NCBI GenBank assembly: GCA_020850415.1
Contig: JADZER010000024.1
Span: forward strand, 1-64,000
Reading direction: 5' to 3'
Length of the DNA stretch: 64,000 nt
Source of the DNA: Phycisphaerales bacterium
GTDB taxonomy: Bacteria > Planctomycetota > Phycisphaerae > Phycisphaerales > UBA1924
Shown here: positions 52,148 through 62,041 of the stretch, one piece after another
Layout: every line of letters begins with the position of its first letter
Numbering within the stretch: the stretch's first letter is position 1
Notes under the pieces: model-generated
Told to the model about the DNA's origin: nothing
Database searches by the model: none
Seen by the model: only the letters and a program-made list of their open reading frames with translations
Made by a program: the position numbers and the translations under genes

Positions 52148-53368
52148 ATGGCGTTCGACACGGGAAGCACCGGGTTCATGCTCATCGCGACCAGCCTCGT
52201 CATGCTCATGACGCCGGGCCTCGCGTTCTTCTACGGCGGGCTGGTGGGCCGGAAGAATGTGCTCGCCATCATGACCCAGAGCTTCGTCTCCCTGGGCTGG
52301 ACGACGGTCATCTGGTTCGCGTGCGGCTACTCGCTGTGCTTCAGCGGCGACGGGCCGATCATCGGCAACCTCGACATGGCGTTCCTGCGGGGCGCGGACC
52401 TCAACACGCCGTACGGCGACGGGCAGATCCCCCTGTTCCTGTTCGTCTCGTACCAGATGATGTTCGCCATCATCACGCCGGCGCTCATCACCGGCGCCTT
52501 CGCGAACCGCGTGCGGTTCACCGCCTACATGGCGTTCCTCACCGCCTGGCTGTTCTGCGTCTACTTCCCGCTCGTCCACATGGTCTGGGGCGGCGGGCTG
52601 CTGTCCGATTGGGGGTGCCTGGACTTCGCGGGCGGCATCGTGGTCCACGCCTCGGCGGGCATGGCGGCCCTGGCCTCGGTGTTCTTCGTCGGCAAGCGCC
52701 AGTCCGCCGACCGCGGGCCACACAGCATCCCCCTCGTCGCTCTCGGCACCGGCCTGCTCTGGTTCGGCTGGTACGGGTTTAACGCCGGCAGCGAGCTGCG
52801 CGTGGACACCGTCACCGTCACGGCCTTCCTGAACACCGACATCGCGGCGTCGTTCGCCGCCGTCGCCTGGCTCGTGATCGCCTGGGCGCAGTCCAAGCGC
52901 CCGAGCTTCGTCGGCCTTCTCACCGGCGCCGTGGCGGGCCTGGCGACCATCACGCCCGCCGCCGGGTTTGTGACCCCGGCGAGCGCCGCCCTCATCGGCA
53001 CCGTCGCCGGCTGCATGTGCTACCTCGCCGTGGTCGTCAAGAACAAGCTCAAGTGGGACGACGCGCTCGATGTCTGGGGCGTCCACGGCGTGGGCGGCGT
53101 GATCGGCGTCATCATGCTGGGCGTGCTCGGCTCCAAGGCGGTCAACCCCGCCGGGGCCGATGGCCTGATCCACGGGGGCACCGGCTTCTTCGTCAAGCAG
53201 GTCGTCGCGGTCCTGGCCGTGAGCGCCTACTGCTTCCTCTTCACCTACGCGATGCTGGCGACCATCAACATCTTCACCCGCGTCCGCATCACGAAGGAAG
53301 AGCAGGAGTCCGGCCTCGACCTCACCCTGCACGGCGAGACGGCATACGAGTCGTTGGAGGTCGTCTGA
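52148..53368 (+). CDS. amtB: Ammonium transporter
   Basis: A 406-residue Amt/Rh-type channel with eleven TM segments. TPGLAFFYGGLVGRKN is the Amt signature. The pore His pair is in IVVHASAG and WGVHGVGG, and the cytoplasmic D-rich motif LKWDDALDVWG follows the second half's repeat. The C-terminal tail ends in LDLTLHGETAYESLEVV, the family's PII-interaction region. No glnB/glnK gene is beside it in this window, unlike in most bacteria. ATG 52148 has GGGAG upstream. Confidence 0.93.
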   Translation: MAFDTGSTGFMLIATSLVMLMTPGLAFFYGGLVGRKNVLAIMTQSFVSLGWTTVIWFACGYSLCFSGDGPIIGNLDMAFLRGADLNTPYGDGQIPLFLFVSYQMMFAIITPALITGAFANRVRFTAYMAFLTAWLFCVYFPLVHMVWGGGLLSDWGCLDFAGGIVVHASAGMAALASVFFVGKRQSADRGPHSIPLVALGTGLLWFGWYGFNAGSELRVDTVTVTAFLNTDIAASFAAVAWLVIAWAQSKRPSFVGLLTGAVAGLATITPAAGFVTPASAALIGTVAGCMCYLAVVVKNKLKWDDALDVWGVHGVGGVIGVIMLGVLGSKAVNPAGADGLIHGGTGFFVKQVVAVLAVSAYCFLFTYAMLATINIFTRVRITKEEQESGLDLTLHGETAYESLEVV

Positions 53369-53691
53369 CACGCCGCCGGCCGATCGTCGGGGGCGCAGCC
53401 CGCGCCAGGCGGCAGGCGGCGCACGAGACATGGACGGAGGCGGTGCAGCTGCGCTCGGCGATCGCGGCGTGGGAGGCCCCGCTGGGCGGGTGGCGCCGGA
53501 TGCCGCTGCGGATGCTTCTGCGGCCTGGGATGTGCCAGCCGAAGGGGCCGATCGAGCTGGGTTCGTCGGCGGGGGCGGTGGAGTTCGGGTCAATCGCGTG
53601 CGGCGGTGGTCCGCCCCGCCCCGTGGTAGGCTGTCGCCGGCGCCGACGGGTCCCTTCGCCATCCGGCGTGGGGCGCGTGGGAGAACCCGGT
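53369..53691. other. Non-coding gap after amtB
   Basis: 323 bases without a credible gene. A TAGGCT hexamer near 53628 may be the -10 of the small membrane-protein gene at 53692, with a leader of about 60 nt ending in GGGAG. Confidence 0.4.
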
Positions 53692-53886
53692 ATGGTCAAG
53701 CTCGCCATTGTCCTCAACATAGTGCTGATACTGGTCGTGGGCGCCTCGCTGCTGCTCCGGGTGCTGGACGGCGACCGCCTCTCGTTCGAGGACTTCTGGC
53801 TGCCCTTCTTCGCGGTGGTGGTGCTGCTGCAGATGGTGGGCTCCCAGCGGCGCGCCCCCACGCCCGGACCTCGGGACGGAGGGTGA
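53692..53886 (+). CDS. Small membrane protein
   Basis: A 64-residue protein. Two hydrophobic stretches, LAIVLNIVLILVVGASLLLR and WLPFFAVVVLLQMVG, suggest a two-helix hairpin; the C-terminus is basic and Pro-rich. GGGAG stands before ATG 53692. No family recognised. Confidence 0.6.
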   Translation: MVKLAIVLNIVLILVVGASLLLRVLDGDRLSFEDFWLPFFAVVVLLQMVGSQRRAPTPGPRDGG

Positions 53887-53965
53887 TCGACGACGAGGGG
53901 TCTCGCGGCCCGGACTCCCGCGGCCGGCCCGACGGCTACGCCGCGATGCCGATTGGCTGGTTGGC

Positions 53966-53996
53966 GGAGGCATCCACAGGGACCGTGGATGCCTCC
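53966..53996. other. 12-bp hairpin downstream of the small membrane-protein gene
   Basis: GGAGGCATCCAC / GTGGATGCCTCC, perfect, with a 7-nt loop. It lies 80 nt after the stop. A second GTGGATGC copy follows at about 54006. It has no T tract, so its role (terminator, processing site or repeat) is open. Confidence 0.5.
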
Positions 53997-54152
53997 CCGC
54001 GCGTTGTGGATGCGTTCCCGCGCGGCGCGGACAGGGCCGCGGGGGGCGGGGATCGGTCCGCGGCGGCCGTGGTTGGAGGCGCGGGGGGTGTGGAGGCGTG
54101 CGCGGTGGGGGTGGAGGGGGCTGGGGGGTGCGGCCTGTCGCCGGGAGACCGG

Positions 54153-54188
54153 CACCAGTCGGGCTCACGATGCCGAGCCCGACTGGTG
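54153..54188. terminator. 14-bp hairpin between convergent genes
   Basis: Perfect stem CACCAGTCGGGCTC / GAGCCCGACTGGTG, 8-nt loop, 38 nt from the stop of the leftward gene at 54226. There is no clear T tract on either side, but the stem is very stable. Confidence 0.55.
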
Positions 54189-54225
54189 GCACGGCGGTGG
54201 GGTTCGTTTACTTGGGCCACCCGCC

Positions 54226-54957
54226 TTAGAGGATCGTGAGAGGAGAGCGCGGGCTGTCAGGGTCCGGGCGCTCGCCCGTCACTGCCGCCAGGAGCGTCTC
54301 GCCATACTGCGTCACATGGTTGCGCAGCTGGGGGACATCAGTCTTCCTGTTGACGGACCGATTCGGGTCGGGATTCTTGAGTTCCGCGCGGACAAGGCAG
54401 ACTCCCACGAGTCGATTGACCAGTAGCGGCGGATAATCGTAGGGGCGCTTCCGCGGAGCCTCCGCGTCTCGCACCTTGTTCTCGTTGAAGTGCCACGTAG
54501 ATCTACTCGGGCGAGAGGAATAGACGAACTCATCAAGCTCGATTCTCGCCAGCGATGCGACCGCCGAGACGAGGACCTTTAGCGTCTGTACATCGATCTG
54601 GTTTCGGAGCACCAACTCCAACAATGCGCCGTAGTACCGCTCTTTGGCGCTCTCATCGTCCTCAAGAGCCTTGTGGAACACATGGACGGCAAGGTCTATC
54701 TGTTCCTCGCCTACCTCCAGTTCCTCTTCAATGCGAGAGAGGCGGCGGTCTACAACCTCCTCCCTGATCGCCTGTATCCGCTCTGCCATGCGCGCCCGCT
54801 TGCGCTCAAGGTATTCGCCCCCAACGATCGCGGCGTTACCGACAAGACCCCCGAGTGCGGCAACCGCAGCAGCTTCGGGAAAGACCGCGGCAACCGCCGC
54901 GGCAACCGTTAACGCCTCGCCGGTCCGTTTCGTAACCTCTGCCACAGACTTTGCCAT
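54226..54957 (-). CDS. Accessory protein, Abi-alpha/DUF4393-like layout
   Basis: A 243-residue protein whose codon use is visibly less GC-rich than its neighbours. An N-terminal hydrophobic/Ala stretch (LTVAAAVAAVFPEAAAVAAL) is followed by a charged helical region (LERKRARMAERIQAIREEV). Then come ERYYGALLELVLRNQ, YPPLLVNRLVGVCLVRAEL and LRNHVTQYGETLLAAVTG. The order (ALL-type helix, winged-helix-like 'NRLVGVCLV', terminal 'T.YGE.L') resembles DUF4393/Abi-alpha abortive-infection proteins. This is a pattern resemblance only; a profile search is decisive. ATG 54957 has GAGGGA upstream. It stands alone, flanked by strong hairpins (54153-54188, 55010-55101). Confidence 0.6.
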   Translation of the reverse strand: MAKSVAEVTKRTGEALTVAAAVAAVFPEAAAVAALGGLVGNAAIVGGEYLERKRARMAERIQAIREEVVDRRLSRIEEELEVGEEQIDLAVHVFHKALEDDESAKERYYGALLELVLRNQIDVQTLKVLVSAVASLARIELDEFVYSSRPSRSTWHFNENKVRDAEAPRKRPYDYPPLLVNRLVGVCLVRAELKNPDPNRSVNRKTDVPQLRNHVTQYGETLLAAVTGERPDPDSPRSPLTIL

Positions 54958-55009
54958 GCATCGTCCCTCGAACTGTGCGGGATGTGACCCGGCCTCGCGG
55001 CCTGACTCG

Positions 55010-55101
55010 GTGTGGCATGCCCGCCGCTCTGGGCGGGCATGGAAGGGCTCCATGATCGTAACGCCAACTCATGCCCTCGCAAAGCCGAGGGCATGCCACA
55101 C
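55010..55101. repeat. Nested palindromic element (two hairpins in an 11-bp inverted repeat)
   Basis: Outer arms GTGTGGCATGC (55010-55020) and GCATGCCACAC (55091-55101) enclose hairpins CATGCCCGCC/GGCGGGCATG (55016-55041) and CATGCCCTCG/CGAGGGCATG (55070-55095). This is the form of a REP/BIME-like element. It is 50 nt upstream of the accessory gene. Confidence 0.7.
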
Positions 55102-55116
55102 ATCCACCCTGCCTTG

Positions 55117-55206
55117 CCTCTGTGAAACTCTGTGTCCTCTGTGGTGAAATTGCCTTTCCGGTCTTTCTCCGCGTCCTCCGCGTCCCCCTCCGAGTCCTCC
55201 GCGTTC
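55117..55206. repeat. CTCTGTG / CTCCGCG tandem-like string
   Basis: Imperfect repeats of CTCTGTG (55118, 55129, 55137) and then TCCTCCGCG-type units (55166-55206). This kind of string is dispersed in many bacterial genomes. It lies in the 350-bp gap upstream of the NtrC-type gene. Nothing coding is seen. Confidence 0.6.
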
Positions 55207-55309
55207 GGCCTCTCGGGTTGCCGGGGCTTGGGCCCTCGCTCGCGCTTCGAGCTCTGTTGGTGCTGGTCTGTTGGTGCGGGGGCCGGTTGGGCTCATACAC
55301 TTGGGGCCT

Positions 55310-56776
<1,467 letters not shown>

Positions 56777-56809
56777 GGCGCGGGACGCGGGGTGCGAGAC
56801 GGAAAAAGA

Positions 56810-56836
56810 ACACCGGCGCCGAAAGGGCGCCGGTGT
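56810..56836 (-). terminator. Terminator between convergent genes
   Basis: Perfect 11-bp stem ACACCGGCGCC / GGCGCCGGTGT with a 5-nt loop (GAAAG). On the minus strand it is followed by TCTTTTTCC, so it should end the FG-GAP gene. It can also act on the plus strand. Confidence 0.85.
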
Positions 56837-56884
56837 CGGGATGAAGCGTTCGGGCCCCAGGGGCGCCCGGCCTCGTCGGACAGC

Positions 56885-59032
56885 TTACGAGGACAGGCCG
56901 ATCAGATCGGCAAGGAGCTCCAGCTCCGCGTGCAGGGCGTCCTGGTCCGGGCCGTCAACCATCCAGTCGGCCGGGCGCGGCTGCCCGTCCAGGTGCGGCA
57001 GCATCACATCGCGGATGTAGTACTCCGCGAACTCGGCCAGATCCCACGCGATCAGGGCGGCGACCAGCTGCATCCGCACCTCGAGCGCGGCCCGGCGACC
57101 GCGCCGGGCGTTGTTGTTGGGACCGTTGAACGAGCTGAGCGGGAAGTCGCCCACCATCACCGCCAGATCCCGCGCGTAGTCCTCGAGGTAGCCGGAGCTG
57201 ACGCCCGGGACCGTGGGCTGGTCGTCGGAGGCGTCGTCGACGCCGTCGCCGTCGGTGTCGGCCGCACAGGGGGAGGTGCCGAAGGTGTCCTCGTCGGCGT
57301 CGGAGATGGTGTCGCCGTCGGAATCCGCGACCAGCGGGTCGGGGCACCCGGCGCCCATCGCCATATCGACCTCGGTGCCGTCGAGCAGCCCGTCGCCGTC
57401 GGTGTCCGGCGTGAGCGGGTCGGTGCCGAACGCGATCTCCAGGCCGTCCGTCAGGCCGTCGTTGTCGATATCCGCGTCGCAGGGGTCAAAGCCGAGGGCA
57501 TGCTCCTCGCCGTCGCCGATGCCGTCCGCGTCGGAGTCAAAGACGAGCGGGTCGGGGCAGCCGCCGAAGGCCGCGAGGTCGAGCTCCTCGGCGTCGGTCA
57601 GCAGGTCGTCGTCGGAGTCCGCGTCGAGGGGGTTGGTGCCGTGGAGAAAGATCTCGTCGGCGTCGGCCAGCAGGTCGCCGTCGGTGTCCGCGTTGTTGGG
57701 GTCCGTGCCGTAGATGTCGGTCTCGTCGTCGTCGGAGATCCCGTCGCCGTCCGAATCCACGGGCCCCGCCGGCGGCAGGGTGAAGATGGAGGCCGAGCCG
57801 AACCGGTCCTGGACCGAGCCCGTGGGCTCGTCGCCCGGGGCCCCGGCGATCACGGTGTCGCACCCGTCGACCGAGTAGCCCAGCATGTCGCCCCCGACCG
57901 CGTCGGCCGAGACGAGCGTGAACCCGCGGGTCCAGGCCGAGCCGTCGAAGCGGAAGACATAGGCGGCGCCGGTGAAGTTGGCGGCGGGGGTGTGGGCCTG
58001 GAAGGCGCCGATCACCGCGGTATCACCCGCGAGGTCCAGCGAGAAGCCGAAGTTGGCCTGCGCGATCGCGTCCGTCTCCGCCGTCAGCTTGGCCGACTGG
58101 GCCCAGGCCGAGCCGTCGAAGCCGAAGACATACGCGGCGCCCGCGTTCTGCGTGGCCCCGCCGTCGCGGTCCTGGAGGTGGGCGCTGATCAGGGCGTTTG
58201 CCCCGTCGAACGCGACGGAGTAGCCGAACTGGTCGTCGCCGCCGTTGTCGGGCGCCGTCAGCACCGCCGTGCTCGACCAGACGCCTCCGGCGCCCTCGTA
58301 GACCCAGACCGACCCGCCGCCGGCGTGGAGCGGGGCCCCGACGAGCACGGTGTCCGCGTGCATCGCGACGCCGTTGCCGAACTGGGCCCCGACCGAGGCG
58401 CCGGCCTGGTAGAGCTTGGCCTCAAAGGCCCACTGCGTCCCGTCGTGTCGGAACAGGTAGACCGCCCCGCGCCCGCCCGCGCCGATGGCGCCCACGGCGA
58501 GCAGGTCCCCCTCCACCTCCACCGAGCTGCCGAACGCCGCCCCCGTCTCGGGGTCCGGCGCGACGAGCTTCTGCTCCTGCGCCCAGCCGCCGACCCCCTC
58601 GCGGTAGACGAAGACCGACCCGTCGTCGATCAAGCTGGTGTTCCACTGGGGCGCCCCCACCGCGACCCACTCGCCGTCGGTCGCGACCGCCGCGCCCAGC
58701 CAGTCGTCCTTGGCGTTGCCGGCGGTGACCTCGATCAGAAACACCTGGCTCCACAAGCCACCGAGGTCGCGATAGATGTAGGCCACACCCGTGTTCAGGA
58801 ACTCGCCGTCCTTGAACGGGGCGCCGATGACGGCCAGGTCCCCGGCGACCGAGACCGCCTGCCCGAACCGGTCGTTGGCCAGCGAGCCGGCCGCCTCGAG
58901 CTTGGCCGTGTCGGCCAGCTCCACCGGCTGCGCCGCGCCAACCGAGCCGAGCAGCAGGGGCGCGGCGATCGCCAGGGCGCGGACGCCGGCGAGGTGGCGA
59001 TGAGAGCTGAGCGTGCGTGCGCGAAACATCAT
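56885..59032 (-). CDS. Secreted FG-GAP / thrombospondin-type-3 protein
   Basis: A 715-residue exported protein. After a signal peptide (LAIAAPLLLGSVGAA) come about seven FG-GAP-type repeats, e.g. DRFGQAVSVAGDLAVIGAP and AQFGNGVAMHADTVLVGAP, which make a beta-propeller. About eight Asp-rich TSP3 repeats follow (DSDGDGISDDDETDIYGTDP, DTDGDGLLDGTEV), which bind calcium. A helical C-terminal module (ALEVRMQLVAALIAWDLAEF to DGQPRPADWMVDGPDQDAL) ends it; this kind of tail occurs in other secreted proteins. ATG 59032 has AAGGAG 8 nt upstream; a GTG at 59041 lies against that site. It is probably a surface or matrix protein. Confidence 0.85.
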   Translation of the reverse strand: MMFRARTLSSHRHLAGVRALAIAAPLLLGSVGAAQPVELADTAKLEAAGSLANDRFGQAVSVAGDLAVIGAPFKDGEFLNTGVAYIYRDLGGLWSQVFLIEVTAGNAKDDWLGAAVATDGEWVAVGAPQWNTSLIDDGSVFVYREGVGGWAQEQKLVAPDPETGAAFGSSVEVEGDLLAVGAIGAGGRGAVYLFRHDGTQWAFEAKLYQAGASVGAQFGNGVAMHADTVLVGAPLHAGGGSVWVYEGAGGVWSSTAVLTAPDNGGDDQFGYSVAFDGANALISAHLQDRDGGATQNAGAAYVFGFDGSAWAQSAKLTAETDAIAQANFGFSLDLAGDTAVIGAFQAHTPAANFTGAAYVFRFDGSAWTRGFTLVSADAVGGDMLGYSVDGCDTVIAGAPGDEPTGSVQDRFGSASIFTLPPAGPVDSDGDGISDDDETDIYGTDPNNADTDGDLLADADEIFLHGTNPLDADSDDDLLTDAEELDLAAFGGCPDPLVFDSDADGIGDGEEHALGFDPCDADIDNDGLTDGLEIAFGTDPLTPDTDGDGLLDGTEVDMAMGAGCPDPLVADSDGDTISDADEDTFGTSPCAADTDGDGVDDASDDQPTVPGVSSGYLEDYARDLAVMVGDFPLSSFNGPNNNARRGRRAALEVRMQLVAALIAWDLAEFAEYYIRDVMLPHLDGQPRPADWMVDGPDQDALHAELELLADLIGLSS

Positions 59033-59131
59033 CGTGAGCACTCCTTCGACAAAGGGCGGCTGGGACAGAACATCCGGACTTCGCGGTGCGGGATCCCCAC
59101 GAGCTGGGGCCCGACCCCACGAGACCGACGC

Positions 59132-59159
59132 ATCCTAACCAGAATCCGCCTGATTTCAA
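59132..59159 (-). promoter_or_regulatory. Promoter of the FG-GAP/TSP3 gene
   Basis: On the minus strand: -35 TTGAAA (59159-59154), 16-bp spacer, -10 TAGGAT (59137-59132). Leader about 95 nt with AAGGAG before the ATG. Confidence 0.5.
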
Positions 59160-59243
59160 AGCAGAAACCGGCCTCAGACGCGCATCATCGCATGGGTATT
59201 TTGCGACACGAACGCCGGCGCTCGCCCACGCCGCGCGCCGCGC

Positions 59244-60083
59244 TCAACGACCCCGTCCGGTCCCCTTGGGTGATTCCTGACGAGTCCGCTCGATGAGCAG
59301 GATGTGCTTCATCATCGTGTTCGCGGCGGTGCTGCCCGCCGCCGCCCAGCCCCGCCAGCCGTCGCGCCACGCGTGCTTGAGCAGCATCTGCTTGCAGAAC
59401 GCGCCGACGGGGCTGGTCGCGAGCTTCCAGTAGCTGCCGCGCACGCCCAGCTCGGCCAGGCTGCGGGCGCTCACCTCCGCGTGGCGCAGGTTATTGGCGA
59501 GGTGGTCGCGCATGTCGAGGAACGAATCGTGGCGCAGCGCCCCCGGCAGATCGACGATCCGCGCCGGCCGGCCCGCCCGCGCGGGGTCGCTCGGCTGGCG
59601 ATCACCCCGGTAGATCACCTCCAGCTTGTCGTGGGGGTTGACGCCCCCCCAGGACGCGAGGCCCGCCTCGACATCCGCCCGGCGAACGAGGCGCAGCCGC
59701 CACTCGGGCTGCCATGTGAAGTTGAGCGGGCGCCCGGCGTACCAGGTCTTCCGGTTCACCCTCGCCCCGGCCACCGACGGGTCGTCCCGCGCCAGCAGGC
59801 CCCGGATCGAGTCGGCGAGGTCGGGCTCCACGCTCTCGTCGCTATCGATGGACAGCACCCAGTCGCACGACGCCGCGAGCAGCGCCATCTGCTTGGTCGC
59901 GATGTGCCCCAGCCACTCGACCCGTTCGACCCGCGCGCCCTCGCGCTCCAGCTGGGGGATCGTCGTGTCGGTCGACCCCGAGTCCAGCGCCACGATCTCC
60001 GTCGCCAGACCGGCCACGCTCGCGAGCGTCCGACCGATGCTGGCCTCGTTGTTCCGGCACACGATGACGACCGACAGCGACAT
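59244..60083 (-). CDS. GT2 glycosyltransferase (LPS core type)
   Basis: A 279-residue GT-A fold enzyme. The N-terminus SLSVVIVCRNNEASIGRTLA and the metal-binding LSIDSDE (DxD-like) mark family 2. The order is like WaaE/KdtX-type LPS core beta-glucosyltransferases: CRNNE, DSGSTDTT, WLGH..KQMAL..., then RKTWYAGRPLNFTWQPEWRLRL. The C-terminus has a membrane-associated helix. Next to it (divergent) is an LPS-kinase-like gene, supporting an LPS role. ATG 60083 is the natural start. Confidence 0.85.
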   Translation of the reverse strand: MSLSVVIVCRNNEASIGRTLASVAGLATEIVALDSGSTDTTIPQLEREGARVERVEWLGHIATKQMALLAASCDWVLSIDSDESVEPDLADSIRGLLARDDPSVAGARVNRKTWYAGRPLNFTWQPEWRLRLVRRADVEAGLASWGGVNPHDKLEVIYRGDRQPSDPARAGRPARIVDLPGALRHDSFLDMRDHLANNLRHAEVSARSLAELGVRGSYWKLATSPVGAFCKQMLLKHAWRDGWRGWAAAGSTAANTMMKHILLIERTRQESPKGTGRGR

Positions 60084-60164
60084 AAGCCATGATCCTCCGG
60101 CAATACGCGCCGGGTGTCAACCCGGCAGGAACGGCAGACCCCCACGCCGGGGTACCATCCCCCG

Positions 60165-60995
60165 GTGCTCGGGCCCCCCAACCAACACCTCCGCACCCTC
60201 GCCCGCTCCACCGATCTCGACTGGGCCGGGGCATGCGCCGGGTTCCAGGGAGGCAGCGTCCTCAAGGACCACCCCGGCGGCACGGTCTGGCGCGCCGACC
60301 TGCTCGACCGATCCTGCGTCCTCAAGTGCATCCCCCTCGCCGGCTCCCGGCGGTGGGCCCAGTCCCGGCTCCACACCTCGCCCGCCTGGCGACACTGGCG
60401 CCAGGCCCGCTGGCTCCGGGCCCACGGGTTCTCCACGGCCGAGACCTGGGCGATCGTCCGCGGCACGCGCGACGGCCGGCCGGTCGAGTGCCTCATCATG
60501 CAGCACCTCTCCGGCGGGAGCGTCCTCGAACATATGGCATTGCCCGACCTGCCCGCGTCCGCCCAGCACCGTGTCGCCGAGGCGGTCGCCCGGCTGGCCT
60601 GCCGCCTGGCCCACGAGGGACGCGTCAACCGCGACGCCAAGCCCAGCAACCTCATCGTGACGAGCCTGCACCAGACCGGGGCCCATCTCGCGGTGATCGA
60701 CTGCGCCGACCTCCGGCGCTGCCCGCGCGACGACCAGGCCGCGGTCGTCCGCATGCTGGCTTCCGGCGCGATCGAGCCGATGGGCGTCGGGTTCGCCACC
60801 CGCAGGGCCGTTCAGATGAGGGCCGTCCGCGCCGCCGCGGAAGCCCTCGACCCCCAGAACCCCAGGGCCCTCGCCAGGCGGCTGTGGCGGGAGGTTGGCG
60901 CGGCCGTCCGCGCCCACGGCGACCCCACGCCCAAGGTCAACCCCCTCGCAATAACCCCGCCGCGCGATGACCGCGCCGGACCGTTCGGCGCATGA
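60165..60995 (+). CDS. LPS-core-kinase-like protein kinase fold
   Basis: A 276-residue protein from GTG 60165 (TACCAT ends 6 nt before it; a GTG at 60114 is an alternative). It has the small-kinase layout: VLKCIPL (Lys of the ATP site), IMQHLSGGSVLEHM (hinge), GRVNRDAKPSNLIV (catalytic loop, NRDAKPSN in place of HRDLKPEN) and VIDCADLRR (metal site, DCA in place of DFG). This suits the WaaP/KdkA-type kinases that phosphorylate LPS sugars. The catalytic Asp and Asn are present. Divergent from the GT2 gene. Confidence 0.75.
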   Translation: MLGPPNQHLRTLARSTDLDWAGACAGFQGGSVLKDHPGGTVWRADLLDRSCVLKCIPLAGSRRWAQSRLHTSPAWRHWRQARWLRAHGFSTAETWAIVRGTRDGRPVECLIMQHLSGGSVLEHMALPDLPASAQHRVAEAVARLACRLAHEGRVNRDAKPSNLIVTSLHQTGAHLAVIDCADLRRCPRDDQAAVVRMLASGAIEPMGVGFATRRAVQMRAVRAAAEALDPQNPRALARRLWREVGAAVRAHGDPTPKVNPLAITPPRDDRAGPFGA

Positions 60996-61003
60996 TCGGG
61001 CCC

Positions 61004-61032
61004 TTGCGCAACCCCCGCCCCCGCGCTATTCT
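61004..61032 (+). promoter_or_regulatory. Promoter of the DNA methyltransferase gene
   Basis: -35 TTGCGC (61004-61009), 17-bp spacer, -10 TATTCT (61027-61032). The ATG is 9 nt after the -10, so transcription should begin at or next to the start codon. It overlaps nothing but the last bases of the preceding gap. Confidence 0.6.
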
Positions 61033-61041
61033 GCCCCACCC

Positions 61042-62010
61042 ATGGCCAACGACTCCCAGCCCTTCACGCCACTTTCCAAGCCGCGCACCAGGCCGAAGCA
61101 GCCCGGCGCCAACCCGCCGAAGCCCACGAAGTCTCTCCCCGCCAAGGACGCGCTGGGCTCGGTGGCGATGTACCTGGGCGACTGCCGCGACCGGCTGCGC
61201 GAGATCCCCGAGGTCGCGGGCAAGCGGGTCCGGCTGGTCTTCGCCGACCCGCCGTTCAACTGGAAGCGCGACTACGACCGGCCGGAGACCGGGCACGCCT
61301 GGGACGACGACCTGCCCGAGGACCAGTACCTCGCGTTCACCTACGAGTGGCTGGACCTGTGCGTGGACGCCCTGACGCCCGACGGGGCGATCTGGGTGAA
61401 CATCCCCGACACCTGGGCCGCCGAGATCGTCTGCCACCTCAAGCACAAGCGCAAGCTCGAGTTCGTCAACTGGTGCATCTGGCACTACCGGTTCGGGCAG
61501 AACACGACCCAGCGGTTCATCAACAGCAAGGTGCACGCGCTGTACTTCTCCAAGGACCCGTTCCGCCGGGTCTGGAACCCCGAGGCCGTCGCGGAGATCT
61601 CCGACCGCCGGTCGATCTACGGCGACCCGCGCACCGAGAGCAAGCGCGACGGCATGCCCGCCGGCATGCGCGTGCCGATGGATGTCTGGTACGGGCAGTT
61701 CTGGGGACGCGTCCAGGGGAACAACAAGGAACGACGCCACGGGCACGACAACCAGCTGCCCGAGGTCTACCTCGAACGCGTCATCCTCGCCTGCTCCGAG
61801 CCGGGCGATGTCGTGCTCGACCCCTTCATCGGCAGCGGCACAACGGCCGTCGTCGCACGCGAACACGGGCGGCACTTCGTCGGCGCCGAGTACAGCAAGC
61901 ACAACCTCGACGGGGCGTTCGACCGCTGCAAGAGCGGCATGATCCGCAAGGGCCTGTCCCAGGGGATCAGCACGGCGCTCTACCCCAACCGCCGGAAGCC
62001 CAAAGACTGA
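61042..62010 (+). CDS. Orphan beta-class DNA methyltransferase
   Basis: A 322-residue S-adenosylmethionine-dependent DNA (N4-cytosine or N6-adenine) methyltransferase. Motif IV is ADPPFNW near residue 75 and motif I is DPFIGSGTT near residue 255, so the order IV-before-I is beta class. A basic N-terminal lead of about 35 residues precedes it. No restriction enzyme gene is near, which suggests an epigenetic or orphan role. TATTCT stands 9 nt before ATG 61042 (leaderless). Confidence 0.88.
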   Translation: MANDSQPFTPLSKPRTRPKQPGANPPKPTKSLPAKDALGSVAMYLGDCRDRLREIPEVAGKRVRLVFADPPFNWKRDYDRPETGHAWDDDLPEDQYLAFTYEWLDLCVDALTPDGAIWVNIPDTWAAEIVCHLKHKRKLEFVNWCIWHYRFGQNTTQRFINSKVHALYFSKDPFRRVWNPEAVAEISDRRSIYGDPRTESKRDGMPAGMRVPMDVWYGQFWGRVQGNNKERRHGHDNQLPEVYLERVILACSEPGDVVLDPFIGSGTTAVVAREHGRHFVGAEYSKHNLDGAFDRCKSGMIRKGLSQGISTALYPNRRKPKD

Positions 62011-62041
62011 CGGTCAGGCCGATCCGATCAGGCCCGCCCCA

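Noticed and set aside
61042..62010. A restriction-modification pair
   Set aside because: No endonuclease-like gene is adjacent within the window; the neighbours are an LPS-kinase-like gene and pyrF.
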